Of a stretch of DNA of 64,000 bases, positions 34,982 to 47,044 are shown one piece after another. The notes under the pieces are model-generated. The model ran no database searches, was not told where the DNA came from, and saw only the letters and a list, made by a program, of their open reading frames with translations. This DNA comes from Orychophragmus violaceus (Eukaryota > Streptophyta > Magnoliopsida > Brassicales > Brassicaceae). The stretch lies in the NCBI GenBank assembly GCA_030180135.1, contig CM058231.1:35157034-35221033 (forward strand), in the 5' to 3' direction. Both the position numbers and the translations under genes were made by a program. Each line of letters opens with the position of its first letter. Positions within the stretch are counted from its first letter, which is position 1.

Positions 34982-35091
34982 TGATTTTGTTACACCCACG
35001 GTTAGAGAAAAAAATCTCACAAACCCTAATTTTTTCTTTGTATACGTAAGTTGTTTGTTTGGGATAGTAAAATTTGGTTTGATAATGATTT
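34982..35091 (+). repeat. ~119-bp direct repeat, copy 2 (MULE inserted in it)
   Basis: Starts TGATTTTGTTACACCCACGG. The sequence that completes it, TTTTAAGATTTA, is found at 40322 after the MULE-like element, so the repeat was whole before that insertion. Confidence 0.85.
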
Positions 35092-35639
35092 GGACTGTTT
35101 GCAAAAATGCCCCTAAAATTGAAGTCAACCCTGAAAGTACCCTTTTTCTTCTCCTTCCCCTCCTTCGCTAATGTATCTCCCTAATAATCTGTGTATTCAC
35201 GATAATGTCATCGTTAGACTTCATATGAAGATGTTTTTACCAAAAGACAAAAAGGCCTTCCACATCTAACTTAATTACGAAACTGTCATCTTCTCCAATT
35301 CACCCAACCACCATTAACAACCAATTTTAAGCTCCTAATGCCTCACACAACCAATTTCGAACCATCAAAACACCATATTAGAGCTCACAACCTACTATTC
35401 TTCTAATTACTCTCCAATTTCATCCAAAAATCTCTTTAAGTCACGTTCTACAAAATTTCATAATTTGGATCTCTTTCGATTTTGGTTATTCTTGCATAAC
35501 AATGGTTGGGTTTGTTAGGTATTGGGTGTAACTAAAAGTTTTGAGCGTTTTGGAAAAGTAAATGAGTTCAAACCCAGATTTATGTGATTTTCACAAGATT
35601 CCCCGATTTTCAGATCTGTTTCGCGATTTCAGACTTCCC

Positions 35640-36480
35640 ATGAAGTCTGATGAAAAATTATGGTCAACGAGAGGGTAGTTTTGCAACTGACTTTCAATTG
35701 ACAGACTTCCATAGAAGTCTGAGAAATTCCTTGTAAAACAAAAAAAAAATATTATCAGACGTCACCAAGAAGTCTAAATAAGAAGAGGGTAGTTTTGCAA
35801 TTGATTCAAATTTGATTTTTTTAGTCAGACTTCTTATGTACTCTGGCAAGAAATTGACTGATTTTTGACTATTTGTCATACGAGATCCGATGTCTGAAAA
35901 TAATGGGGGGTAGAAACTGCAATTGACCCAAATTTTCAGATGTTGACCAGAATAAGCGAAAAAATCGCCAGACTTCTAAATCTGTCTGAAAATAAGGAAA
36001 AAAAAATATCAGACGGCTATAGACATTTGAAATTCCAAAATTTTGCCAGACGGCTATAGACATCTCAAATTTTGGTCAACTCTGGATAAAAACCGAAAAT
36101 TGGATGTTTTTTATCAGACTTCCCTCGCCGTCTGAAATTATTTTCAGACAGCAGAAGACGTCTGACATTTCAAAATCAATTGCAAAACTACCCCTCTACT
36201 TTTTCAAGAAGTCTGACAATTTTCAGACTTCTTAGAGAAGTCTGACATTTCAAAATCAATTGCAAAACTACCCCTTTTTTTCTCAGACTACATAAGCTGT
36301 CTTACAAAAAGTTCAAAAAATTCTAAAGCAGACTGCGTACGCTGTCTGATGGATTTCAGACAGATGCCGTTGTCTTACATTTCAAAATCAATTGCAAAAA
36401 TACCCCTTTTTCAGACTGCCATAGAAGTCTGGTTTCACTACAATCAGACTTCTATAGACGTCTGAAATATTTAAAACTTT
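35640..36480. repeat. Array of CAGAC-N10-GTCTG palindromes
   Basis: Clear copies include 35702-35721 (CAGACTTCCATAGAAGTCTG), 36115-36134, 36224-36244 (one base longer), 36329-36348 (CAGACTGCGTACGCTGTCTG), 36412-36431 and 36445-36464. Between them recurs GGTAGTTTTGCAATTGA or its reverse complement, with orientation switching near 36060-36170. More copies are scattered to about 40150. Confidence 0.85.
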
Positions 36481-37399
36481 TAAAATGCATTTTATTGTAT
36501 ATTTAGGATTAATTTCGTTGATTTTGATTTTTATAAATGTGTGTTAGTTTTCTATGTTCCTTCTGCGTGAGTTTTACATTCTTATATATGGTAATTATTT
36601 TTAAATCTCTTTTTGAATAATATTGGCAATGTAGCTAATAGCATCATACTTCCAAAGAAGTTTGGCTTTTCCCAAAAGATCTCTAATGTGGTTTATACTT
36701 GTTTGTTTATACAAATAATACAAGAAAACTGAGCTGGTGGAACGAATGTCTATGCGTAAACGTCATACTCCATATTATATATGTTGGTTGTTTATTGAAT
36801 GCTTTGATATAATTGAACTGATTACACCAAATCATATCAAAGTATCAATGAAGAAGTAGATTGGGATTAAGATGAGCTACACAACCACATGTAGAGCGTT
36901 GGGAGAGCGTTTACAAGCTGATTTTTTTTCAATAAGATCGCTAATGTGATGATAAGAGAATGAACTTGACATTTGGACTTGTTAATTTTATAAACTTTTA
37001 GCTCATAAGAATCAGACAGCAGTAGAGGTCTGACGACCAATTCAGCACCACTTAAGGTTATTTTAGTTTGTCATATGTTGGTGTATGTAATCTAAGGAGT
37101 AATGTTTTATTCCAAGGTTAAACTAACCCATTTCTTGATATTGTATACTTTCAATGAACAAAATTCCTTATTGATTTGTGTAGACAAAAGTAAATTTATA
37201 CAACTTTGTATTTTTCTACAAGCATAGTACATAAGGAGAACTTCCTTTCTTTGATTTGATCATCCAATAATCTAATACAATACAATGTGTTCAACAAGAA
37301 GTCTAATAACCAGTAAAAATCTACAAAAATGAGAAAATACCTAATTTAGTATCAAACTTCAGACTTCAAAAGTAGTCTAATATAAGACTTCATGTTGAA

Positions 37400-38940
37400 T
37401 TTTCACTCTCAGACTTCGATTGTAGTCTGGTATTAGACTCAGACTTCGTGTTCCCCGTACTACAATGAAATTTTATGAGCCATTAGCACATAATAAGCCT
37501 CAACTCCAGCCTCTTTGGAGAGTCATCTGGATCAACCTTAAACCAAGCACCTGAAAAAGCAAAAACACAAAGCTCTTGCATTAGTTACCGAACAAGTCTC
37601 CAAGAAATGGATAATAAAGGATTGTTTGAGCAAATCAAATTGTATAACCAAAAGTCTATGTCAAAAGTCTCAATTAGTTTAGTTAAAAACCTTTGAAAAC
37701 ACTAAATCAGATTAGATCCATTCACCTATTTCGCAGCTCAAAGAGAATCAACTATGAATCACATATATAAGAACTCATAAGAGAGAATACGCTTGAGGGC
37801 CTTTTTGGATGAGAAATTTGTGAGAGGTTTTACAAAAGAGAGAGAAAGAGAGGTTGTAAAAGAAAGAAGAATGTGAAGATTTTTTTCTGGTTGTTATATG
37901 TGTGTAAAAGATTAGGTTTAGATAAGAGGAGAGAAATTGGAGGGAAATTTTGCCGCCAAATTTTTAATAATTAAAAATTATAAAATATCCGGTATCAGAC
38001 TTCATATGCAGTCTGAGAAAGAACTTCTGAATTGAGCGGGAATTCTGAAATTTTCAGACAAAAATTTCCCACTTTTTGAAAAGTTTTCGTGTGAAAATTT
38101 TCAAAACATTTAAATTTCAGACTTCATACGCAGTCTGAAATAAGACTTCGAGAAGTCTAAATACTCGAACCAGATTTACCTGGAAGTCTGAGAAACTCTC
38201 AGACTTCGATTGTAGTCTGGTATTAGACTCTCAGACTTTGTGTTCCTCGTAATACATTGAAATTTTATGAGCCATTAGCACATAATAAACCCCCAACTTC
38301 AGCTTCTTTGGAGAGTCATCTGGATCAACCTTAAACCAAGCACCTGAAAAAGCAAAAACATAGAGCTCTTGCATTAGTTAGCGAACAAGTCTCCAAGAAA
38401 TGGATAATAAAGGATTGTTTGAACAAATCAAATTCTATAACCAAAAATCTATGTCAAGAGTCTCAATTGGTTCAGTTAAAAAACCTTTGAAAACACTAAA
38501 TCAGAACAGATCCACTCACCTATTTCGCAGCTCAAAGAGAATCAACTATGAATCACATACATAAGAACTCATATGAGAGAATAAGCTTGAGAACCTTTTG
38601 GATGAGAAATTTTAGAGAGGTTTTACAAAAGAGAGAGAAAGAGAGGTAGTAAAAAAAGGAAGAATGTGAATTTTTTTTTCTGGTTGTTAAATGTGTGTAA
38701 AAAATTAGGTTTAGATAAGAGGAGAGAATTGGAGGGAAACTTTGCCGCCAAATTTTTAGCAATTAATTTTTTTAAAATATCCGGTATCAGACTTCATATG
38801 CAGGCTGAGAAGTAACTTTTGAATTGAGCGAGAATTCTGAAATTTTCAGGCAGAAATTTCCCACCTTTTTGAAAAGTTTTCGTGTAAAAAATTTCAAAAA
38901 CATTTAAATTTCAGACTTCATACGCAAGATGAAATAAGAC
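37400..38940. repeat. ~0.8-kb direct duplication with a repeated exon-like segment
   Basis: Sequence from about 37400 to 38140 recurs at about 38195-38940 with minor changes. On the minus strand each copy has a branch/acceptor-like CTTTTTCAG followed by a short frame with AWFKVDPDDSPK (37483-37550; second copy begins at 38343). In the first copy it ends after RLIMC with TAA. This looks like the terminal exon of a gene carried by the element. I do not recognise it. Confidence 0.65.
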
Positions 38941-38954
38941 TTCGAGAAAACTAA

Positions 38955-39840
38955 GAGAAGTCTGAGAAACCCTAAATCTAATAATTACTACTTAAATACC
39001 ATCATATTATATAGAAAACTTATAATAAACATGAAACTCGTTTAAAATAGTTACAAACTAACTACTATATGTAAATGTAACAATATAAATGAAAATTCAC
39101 AAACTCTCAATCTAACCCTACAGATAAAACATGATATTCAACTTCATATGTGAAACATAGATCAAACTACAAGGTGTTTTGAACCAAATATATCTTCAAT
39201 GCTTAAATTTGATCAAAGTTTATGTTATTTTAATTTATATACATAAAAATGCTTATGCTTAATTTATGTATTTAAATTTATATCAAATTATTTTTTTATA
39301 ATTTTTAAATTTTCAACTTAAATATGTCCCAGACTTTTAAGGAAGTCTGAGAAACCACAAAATTCAGACTTCGTCGTGAAGTCTAAGTGAAGTCTGAGAA
39401 ACCCTAAATCTAATAATTACTACTTAAATACCATCATATTATATAGAAAACTTATAATAAACATGAAACTCGTTTAAAATAGTCACAAACTAACTACTAT
39501 ATGTAAATGTAACAATATAAATGAAAATTCACAAACTCTCAATCTAACCCTACAGATAAAACATGATATTCAACTTCATATGTGAAACATAGATCAAACT
39601 ACAAGGTGTTTTGAACCAATTATATCTTTAATGCGTAAATTTGATCAAAGTTTATGTTATTTTAATTTATATACATAAAAAATGTTAATGCTTAATTTAT
39701 GTATCAAAAATTTATATCAAATTATTTTTTTATAATTTTTAAATTTAAATTTTCAACTTAAATACGTCTCAGACTTCTAAGGAAGTTTGAGAAACCACAA
39801 AATTCAGACTTCGTCGTGAAGTCTGAGAAACCCTAAACCT
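38955..39840. repeat. Tandem duplication, ~430-bp unit
   Basis: The block from about 38955 (GAGAAGTCTGAGAAACCCTA) through 39380 is repeated from about 39388. A third partial unit starts near 39818. Each starts with GTCTGAGAAACCCTAAA and contains AACATGAAACTCG and CTCTCAATCTAACCC. Confidence 0.85.
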
Positions 39841-40666
39841 AATATTTATCACTTATAAGTGAAAATATTTAAACAAAACAACTAGAAAACATCAAATTCG
39901 TTAAATATATGCACATAATAACACATATATACAAATTTAATATTTCAAATGTAAATTTGGTAAACCATGAATCTAACCCTAAAGTTATATGTAAATGTTC
40001 CATTACAAAACATGTTTTGAGGTTTAGAACTTACTTTACCTTACATATTGTTTAATTTTTGTATATAAATATTTTGACAAAATATTTTTTTATAATTTTA
40101 TAATTTAAATTTACTAATTTATTTTGTATCAGACTTTTATAGAAGCCTGACACAAGCGAATGTTATAATGGTAATTGCGGTTTCTATTTTTTTGTTTGGT
40201 CATAAGGGCTCCGCCGTAATTTCCTTAGGGCAAAAGGGCAGTTTTGCATTTGATTCAATTTCGAGGGTACACTTTTATTTAAAATCAATTTTGAGGGCAT
40301 TTTAAGCAATTCCCCCTAATGATTTTAAGATTTATTTTATGATTTAATTGCACCCAATGTATCTTTTTGTAAAGTAATAGCAATCTTATATCTTTCAAAA
40401 ACCTCTTTCAATTATGTATCTTTTTTAGTGATTTTTAGGAGTGCAATGTCTAATTGACCCCTTCTCAGAATCTCAACTAAATTGATTATAGTTAGCTTTT
40501 AAACTAGTTAGTCTTAAGGAAGGTACTTTTCGAATTGCACTGGTTAGTTTCTAAGATTGCAAGCTTTGAATCAGATTACAAATTGTTGGCAAAGGAAACA
40601 AATTCATGGGAGGCAAGAAAATCGAGATGTGAAGTCGATTTAACTCTTCATGGCCGATGATGTAAG

Positions 40667-40680
40667 CCCCCCCCCCCCCC
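40667..40680 (+). repeat. Poly(C) run
   Basis: Fourteen consecutive C. Unusual in this A/T-rich context; length may be unreliable in sequencing. Confidence 0.8.
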
Positions 40681-41323
40681 GTAGGAGATTTGTCTATCCG
40701 AAAGTTTTTTCGTCGGTAAAATCATCCTCCTCTTCCACTAAAGTCAGCTCGCTGCCGATTGTGATTTAGATTTGTCATTTACATCGTCATTGAGTTTTAT
40801 CATCTTCCTAGGTAGGAAAAGCTTTCATCGGTTAAAACAGGCTCCTCTGCCTCCTATGCCTAGATTGCTTAGTTGAATTGTTGTCATCCAACTGGTCAAT
40901 CTAATTTACCGGCGTAACAATTGATCCAGACGCACGAGGAGGCTGTTTAACCCCAAGAGGCAATGTATAGTGCTGCGATGTGTACTGTGTGCAGGTGGAT
41001 AGGTTCTAATGAGGTAGAACAGAGCAATGGTAAGAAAAAAATTTCGCCGATGGTGGATGGCAACGATTTTCAAACCATAGGATATAGAATTGCACACGAA
41101 TCTATAATGATAGCGAGCTAATACTAGTTTCTGATGTACACGTATCTTGGTCTGTCTCATAGCAGAAGATCTAGAATCCAAATGAACTATCCATCACTTT
41201 TTGTTTTTTCGATTCATTGCATCGTTGAATGGTATATGAACTGTTGCGGCCTAAAATCATCTATAAATATAAGTAATGGCTACCGTATTTCCCTAACCAG
41301 CCATGCCATAGACATTCCGTAAG

Positions 41324-42169
41324 ATGAATACCGAAGATAACAATCATGTCGTCCCTTCCCCTCCCAGCTTCCTCGATCTGCCGGATGAAATAAAAAGATC
41401 GATTTTGGTCAAAAACGCTAGTGAAGTCGTTCGTGAGCACCACGTAATTAGGGCTGTCTGCAAAACTCTTCGAGATGATGCTGATTACGTGGACACCATG
41501 TCCCAAATTGATCTTATAAGAACTAACCACAACTTTCTAGGTATACGTCGCTTGCAACATGCCTGGCTACTTGCCAACAATCCATCAGCAGTTTTTCTAA
41601 AAGCCATATCGGATATGGACACAGAGGGAGTGGCCGCAGAAGAACGAGCTGACGCACTTGTCCGCCTCAAAAACTGTGCTGTTGCTGGAATCAAACCCAT
41701 TTTGTATTGCTACGAAGTCATACGCCGTTCCATCTGCCCCCACTTGGTTTCTGATTTAACGTTCCCTCATCTTTCTCGCACTGCTATTCGGGTTCTTAGG
41801 AGGCATGTCAAAGGGTTTCAGGGAGCAAGTTATCCCTACTATATCCCCCAATATCACAGAACTATATGTGACTCTGTCGACGAAGAACGAATCGCAACAT
41901 GCCCTTGCGCTATCCATCGTTATTGGCTTGATTTGAGGAACGAAAATGTAAAAGGTCTAGGTATGTGCGATATATGTTTCTGGTCTATCGAAACTTCTGT
42001 ATTCTTTGATATGATCCCTAGGACTTTTTCTAGATGGTTTGAGTTAGTTGATTGGGAATATCAACCGGGAAACACATGCACAGTGGCCGACGATAATATG
42101 CAGGGCGTTGGTGTTTTAGTGGACGGCAATGCCCCCGACGGTAACGCTGACGCCGATGCTAATATATAG
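41324..42169 (+). CDS. F-box-like protein (At1g67623/At2g35280-like family)
   Basis: An uninterrupted 281-codon frame. Residues about 15-60 form an F-box-like segment: FLDLPDEIKRSILVKNASEV followed by IRAVCKTLRDDADYVDTM. The middle has LQHAWLLANNPSAVFLKAIS, and a C-terminal region holds paired Cys (CPCAIH, CDICFW). This order is that of a small, rapidly evolving Brassicaceae family of putative F-box proteins. F-box proteins dock substrates to SCF ubiquitin ligases; the family's targets are unknown to me. A TATA-like CTATAAATATAAG lies at 41261-41273, 50 bp before the ATG. The ATG at 41324 is the first in frame and places the F-box at the expected distance. The Asn/Asp/Ala-rich end suggests relaxed constraint. 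It lies within a TIR element and has two truncated copies downstream. Confidence 0.75.
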   Translation: MNTEDNNHVVPSPPSFLDLPDEIKRSILVKNASEVVREHHVIRAVCKTLRDDADYVDTMSQIDLIRTNHNFLGIRRLQHAWLLANNPSAVFLKAISDMDTEGVAAEERADALVRLKNCAVAGIKPILYCYEVIRRSICPHLVSDLTFPHLSRTAIRVLRRHVKGFQGASYPYYIPQYHRTICDSVDEERIATCPCAIHRYWLDLRNENVKGLGMCDICFWSIETSVFFDMIPRTFSRWFELVDWEYQPGNTCTVADDNMQGVGVLVDGNAPDGNADADANI

Positions 42170-43124
42170 AACGAGATAAACGTCGGCGATGACAATGGAC
42201 AAGCAGCCGTTGGGTTGAACGGTGGAAATAACCCAAACGACATACTTGCGGGTTAGGGTCATTAAACGGTTTTTAGTTCTGTTATATATATTTTTTCAAT
42301 CCACCGTATTAAGTTGGATGGATATAACACTACTGCTATTGTAATTTTCTATCCACAATATTATATTTATATTACTCTTCTCTATCCCCCATCTCGGTTA
42401 AGTTTTTTTTATTACTATCTATCTTACATCATCCGTTTTATAAAATAAAATTAATACACCCACAACATAGTTTTGAAAATTGTGCCAGTCATCATTAAAC
42501 TTACTAGTCCTTCATTGACAAAAAACTTCAAACAAATATCTACTTAATCTGTCAAATCATAGATTATAGTTCCAATGCGAGATATTAATACTTTTATATT
42601 TTATGCTACATCGGTTTATTAAATATCGCCATTACTGTCTAGTCATATTTAGTGTTATGATTTTCCTCCTTCTATAGATCTCGGTTTCCACACTATCCAC
42701 TAGGCAACATATATTCAGCAGCCAGATTAGTACGGCATTTCTATCCATAATACGTTTCTTTATTGTATCCAAATAACCCGGAAATATCACTCATGCAGTA
42801 AGGTTATCCATCATTTTATTACACAAACTTCGAAACACCACTCCCTTTGCAGTTCCCAGGCCATCATTATGAATCATAATAGGATAGTTCATTTGCTAGT
42901 CTAACCCATAATTAGTTTTATGATTTTCCTCCATCAAGATATGTATGTTTCCAAACTATCCAGGAAACATCACCTGCTAATTCTGGTACCACGCATCCAC
43001 CACAATAAAACAAATTTTGGATCTTAATGTTTCCATAGTATATGTATGCTATATGTTCATTTAACTTATTGAACCGGTTATAAGTAAGAGTCCACCCAGT
43101 TGTTCGAAAGCTCTCTTCACAATA
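42170..43124. other. Non-coding sequence between F-box-like and GRF frames
   Basis: A/T-rich, with TATCCA/TGGATA words and a duplicated block (GATTTTCCTCC plus TATCCA near 42658-42700 and 42920-42962). No gene found. Confidence 0.5.
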
Positions 43125-43631
43125 ATGAGTTTGACATCAACTTCAGGTTCTTCTACTTCCGAAGAACTATTATCTTGTAGGTCTATAGGTGTCGCAGCAC
43201 CAACCATGTGCTGGTGTGGCAAAGACATCGAAGTAGGGTATGGTACAACTTCTTCCAATCTTCATCGCAGGTGGTTCAAATGCCCCGAAGCTATCCGGGT
43301 TAGATTCAAACCGTAGTTCATTGTCCACATAGATTTACTTTCTTTTTCAGTTCTTTTTTTGAAAACTCCCTTTTCCAAACAAAATACAGATGAAGGTCAC
43401 TTAAGCGAGTGGGTGGACGACTCCATTATGAAAGAGGTTGACAGGGTTGCCACAAATCTCAACAAAAATTTTCAAGACATCAAAGTTCTAGAGAAGTGGT
43501 CGAATTCGGTTGGAGACAAATTAGAGATCAAGATAACCAGAAAAATCTCAGTTGAGGTTGCAAGAAACAATAAGGCTCCTTGTCCAATGAGCCATATACA
43601 GATCAAGATGAACATCATGCAGATCATCTGA
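43125..43631 (+). pseudogene. GRF-type zinc-finger protein with C-terminal coiled/hydrophobic part
   Basis: The first frame (43125-43298) is Ser/Thr-rich and then has MCWCGKDIEV, a short gap and RRWFKCPEA. This fits the C-x-C-G...C pattern of plant zf-GRF domains. A donor-like GGTTAG at 43298 and an acceptor-like ATACAG at 43384-43389 would remove a ~90-bp intron. The second part (to 43631) has HLSEWVDDSIMKEVDRVATN and a helical region, the usual partner of GRF domains in Brassicaceae proteins. The obvious junction does not keep the frame and the last line ends early, so I call it broken, though another splice choice could rescue it. GRF fingers are thought to bind nucleic acid. Confidence 0.5.
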
Positions 43632-44118
43632 ATCGTGGCCATCTTTGTTTGTTCAGCTGCTTGGACGCTGGGCCATGTAAGGCACAATTTTATTGTTAAA
43701 AATGGTATATTGCCTATGTCAGTTCATCAATATACCTTCCTTCATATCATCCTTAATTTTTTCTTTTTTAGACATCATTTTCATTTCTCGTTCGCTATGC
43801 TCAATATACCTTCCTTCATATCATCAATATACCTTCCTTCATATCATCCTTAATTTCCATTACTGTACTCAATGGATGCAGTTATTTTTTTTTTACTTTA
43901 TATCCACTATGCTCTGTTTTTTATTGTATAGCATGGATGGAATTTCCCATACTTTATATCTATTCATACATGTTTGGTTGATTGAATCCTTGTATGGGAT
44001 ATGAATCGTTGCGACCTAAAAGCATATATCCAGTACAACCAAACACATCTTCTAAGATAAATACAACAAATAACAATCACCATATCCAGTAAAACCCAAA
44101 TCATCTATATATATATAA
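43632..44118. other. Non-coding sequence
   Basis: Holds a short direct duplication around CAATATACCTTCCTTCATAT at about 43729, 43802 and 43827, giving repetitive frames with SFISS. No gene. Confidence 0.5.
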
Positions 44119-44290
44119 GGAATGACGTCTTTAAAAATCTTCGAGATGATGCTGACCATGTAGATACCCTATTCCAAATTGATCTTATAAAAACTAGACA
44201 CAACTTAATAGGGTTAGGCCGCTTGCAACATGCTTGCCTAGGTGCCAACAATCCTACAACAGTGTTTCTAAAAGCAATATCTCATCCATC
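44119..44290 (+). pseudogene. F-box-like fragment, middle part
   Basis: Translates as LRDDADHVDTLFQIDLIKTR then GLGRLQHACLGANNPTTVFL, matching residues about 48-103 of the protein at 41324-42169. The F-box start and the C-terminal part are missing. Confidence 0.75.
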
Positions 44291-45037
44291 AATATTACGA
44301 TGGGTGGATATCAACCTACTTCTACAGTTCTATCCACTGTATTAGTATCTATACTATTCCCTATCTCCCATATCTGGCCGAAAAATATTTGCTTACTGTT
44401 TAAGTTTTATTTCATACGTTTTCTTTATTTAATTTACTACCCGACAACCAACTTTGAAAAACGTAACTATAATGCTCAGCAGAAAAAGAGTTCTTTAACT
44501 GTCAAATCATAACTTATAGTTCCAAGGCGAGATATTATTACTCTGCTTTTATTCTAGAACGGTTTATTAAATTATATTGACTGTCAAATCTTATTTAACC
44601 CTACTATGATGCTTACTGTTAATTTAATCAATACCGGAAATTATTTTATACAAGTTAATCTTTATATTTTCTATCCATATATGCCAGTAGTTTCGTTAAG
44701 AAGTATGACTATCCATTAATCTAACTACAACTACTCTCCATTTTCGTACAACCTTTTTCCTAGTATATTGTTCTCAACCTCTTTTCCACCTTGATTACGT
44801 GGCAGTATCCATCATCCTTGAGTTTAATAGTTTTCACCTAAAATATTTGTATATACTATATCTTACAACTATTTGTTTCCATCTACAACAATACCTTCAT
44901 TTCTGCCAATATACCTATCCATTTGTTATAAACTGAGACGGTGTGAGGAATCTGGAACGTTATGTCCATTCGTATTTGTAAATAACTGTATGTCGACCCC
45001 AAGTCTCCATCCACAGACTCAATACACTCCTCTAAAA
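44291..45037. other. Non-coding sequence
   Basis: A/T-rich, rich in TATCCAT words similar to 42170-43124; no gene. Confidence 0.45.
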
Positions 45038-45277
45038 ATGAGAAGAACAATCCCCCACATTGCTGAATCATCTAGACCTAAACAGCCAGTTACCAACCTT
45101 CTAGATCTGCCGACCAAGCTTAGGAGGTTAATCCTTGCGAAAAATGCCAGTGAAAACTTTCGGGAACATTTCAGGGTTCGAGATGTATGCCGGACCCTTC
45201 GAGACGACGCGGATCACGTGGATACTCTAACTCAGATAAACCGCCTCTCCATGGCTCTAAAACACTCATGTCCATAG
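45038..45277 (+). pseudogene. F-box-like copy, truncated
   Basis: From the ATG at 45038 the frame reads a Pro/Arg-rich start, then LLDLPTKLRRLILAKNASEN, VRDVCRTLRDDADHVDTL, and stops after 79 codons. It matches the N-terminal third of the 41324 gene. An upstream in-frame ATG (44873) adds 55 residues without similarity. The C-terminal two thirds are lost, but the F-box part is intact, so a truncated product is conceivable. Confidence 0.65.
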
Positions 45278-45765
45278 CTCTATTTATTTAGATGTTTATC
45301 CATTATCTGGATTGTAACATGTGGTATGGATCATCCCCATCATCTGAATACAAGCAAACCGGAATAGACGTCTACTTCCAGGAGGTGGCCGGCATTCAAC
45401 ACCGGCGACGGGAGCTTTAGCGGACAACCGACTCTGGAGCACGATTTATCATCCAACCAAAAACAGTTTAGGTGTTACGACGTACATCTCGAGAAGGCTG
45501 ACGAAATTAGAATCACCGAAATTTGAATCCGCCCTACATTGGACTCAGCGAAACCATGATATTCAACTAAATCGACAATCTACACAGCTAAATTGATTCA
45601 CGGTGGAAGAGGATCGTGAAGAACACAAACAGACCGTGATATTTATTTAACTCCGAACAGACCATGAAGAACACAAACAAAAAACAAAACCCAAAAATGA
45701 GGACATGTAGAAGACAAAGAGAAGAGAGAGCTTGGTGGCAAGTTAACCAATAAAAACAATCTATG
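45278..45765. other. Non-coding interior of element A4
   Basis: Stops in all frames; no repeat structure seen. It ends at the target site of the nested LTR element. Confidence 0.45.
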
Positions 45766-45770
45766 TCAAT

Positions 45771-46964
45771 TGATATACCATAGATTTTAGGGTTTTTAAC
45801 CATGGTATATGTGTTATTTATCGAGTCTTTTACTATGATTTAGAGTCTTTTCAGGTGTTTATTAGGTACAAGCACATTTGGAGCATATGTGGTGATTATG
45901 GCACTTTCTGGAGCTAATTGGAGTATTTGGCCGAGAGATAGACTTTACTGTCAATATTTCAGAGATGCAACGATCGACACGCTATTGGCATCGATCGTTG
46001 CATATGCGAGATGGGCCAGACTCGGCGGTTTAATGAAGAATGCTGATTTTGCAGAAAAGCCCAGATATTTACACAGAAGCCCAAAACGTGTTTTAGCTAT
46101 TATATAAGGGTTTTTAAGCCATTGTTTAGGAAACGCTTTCATACTTAGAGCTAAGAGATTTTTAGAGCTTTTGGGGCTGATCTATTTCCTGTATTCACTT
46201 ATTTTGGAGAAGATTTCGAACCCCTTTGATATTTTATTCTCTTATATGCAATCTATTATTTTTATGATTATGTTTTCATCAATCATGTCTGAGTAGATCC
46301 ATAGTTAAGTTTAGGGTTTCTCATTAGGGTTTGATGACTTGCTAGACTTGTTTAATTCAGTTAAGGATTCATATGATTAGAATGTTCTTCAAACTAAATT
46401 GTGCTAATGCTAGTTCTAACCTGATCAATTAGAATCTAGATCTTAGGTTGCTAAATTCGACACGAGAGTGTGTTTTAGAATCTGAACTATTTAGGTTGAG
46501 CAATTAAATTATTCGCAAAGAGATTTGGTTTAGTTTAATTGTGAACATATCGAACTTGAACTTAATGCTAGTTTAATCTGTTAGTAATTGCAAAGATATT
46601 TGGGTTACTGCACTTAGACTTAGAGAGTTTTCGCAAAGAGATTTGGTTAATTCTATTTCCGTGATTTGAGTTCTAGAACTGAGTTTAATTTGATCCTGAC
46701 TGATTAACTTGTCTGCTTGTCTGATTTCCTGAGAATACCCTAGGCTTGACGCTTTTAGTTTATTGCTTTCACAACCAACTTGCTACTATTTACTTTCTTG
46801 CTTCGCAATTTATTTACTTCACCATCTGCTTATTTCTAGTATTAATCTCTACGTTTCTGATTCTATTGAGACCAAGTGTCCCTGTGGATTCGATAACCCT
46901 ATATACTACTTTGACGATACTGTGCACTTGCAGTTTAGAATAGGGTAAAACTTAAAACCTATCA
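45771..46964 (+). repeat. Left LTR of the Athila-like element
   Basis: 1194 bp. It carries a paired module at 45967-46001 and the frames at 46746-46948, which recur identically placed in the right LTR and are not genes. Confidence 0.9.
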
Positions 46965-46970
46965 AGTTTT

Positions 46971-46988
46971 TGGCGCCGTTGCCGGGGA
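46971..46988 (+). other. Primer binding site, tRNA-Asp type
   Basis: TGGCGCCGTTGCCGGGGA, 6 nt after the left LTR, as in Athila and related gypsy elements. Confidence 0.9.
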
Positions 46989-47044
46989 CTCTTTTGAGTC
47001 CTCGATAGATTTGAACTTAGGGTTTAGACTAGGTTTTTCGTTTT

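Larger units (their letters stand above)
35092..40316. mobile_element. MULE-like element B packed with palindromes
   Basis: A perfect 9-bp duplication TAATGATTT lies on both sides (35083-35091 and 40317-40325). The left end GGACTGTTTGCAAAAATGCC and the right end, reversed, GGGGGAATTGCTTAAAATGCC are related terminal repeats that continue as CCC(T)AAAATTGA. The 5.2-kb interior contains no transposase. It consists of many imperfect palindromes of the form CAGAC-N10-GTCTG, tandem duplications, and a twice-repeated exon-like fragment. The TSD length and AT-flanked TIRs point to the Mutator superfamily. Confidence 0.85.

Noticed and set aside
41261..41530. 89-codon minus-strand ORF
   Set aside because: Antisense shadow of the F-box-like gene and its promoter.
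45721..45805. Host gene ending at the Athila-like insertion
   Set aside because: The minus-strand frame crosses the LTR boundary and lacks similarity; it is a chance frame.
46746..46948. Two overlapping ORFs repeated at 50815-51017
   Set aside because: Both are inside the paired LTRs; no family similarity.
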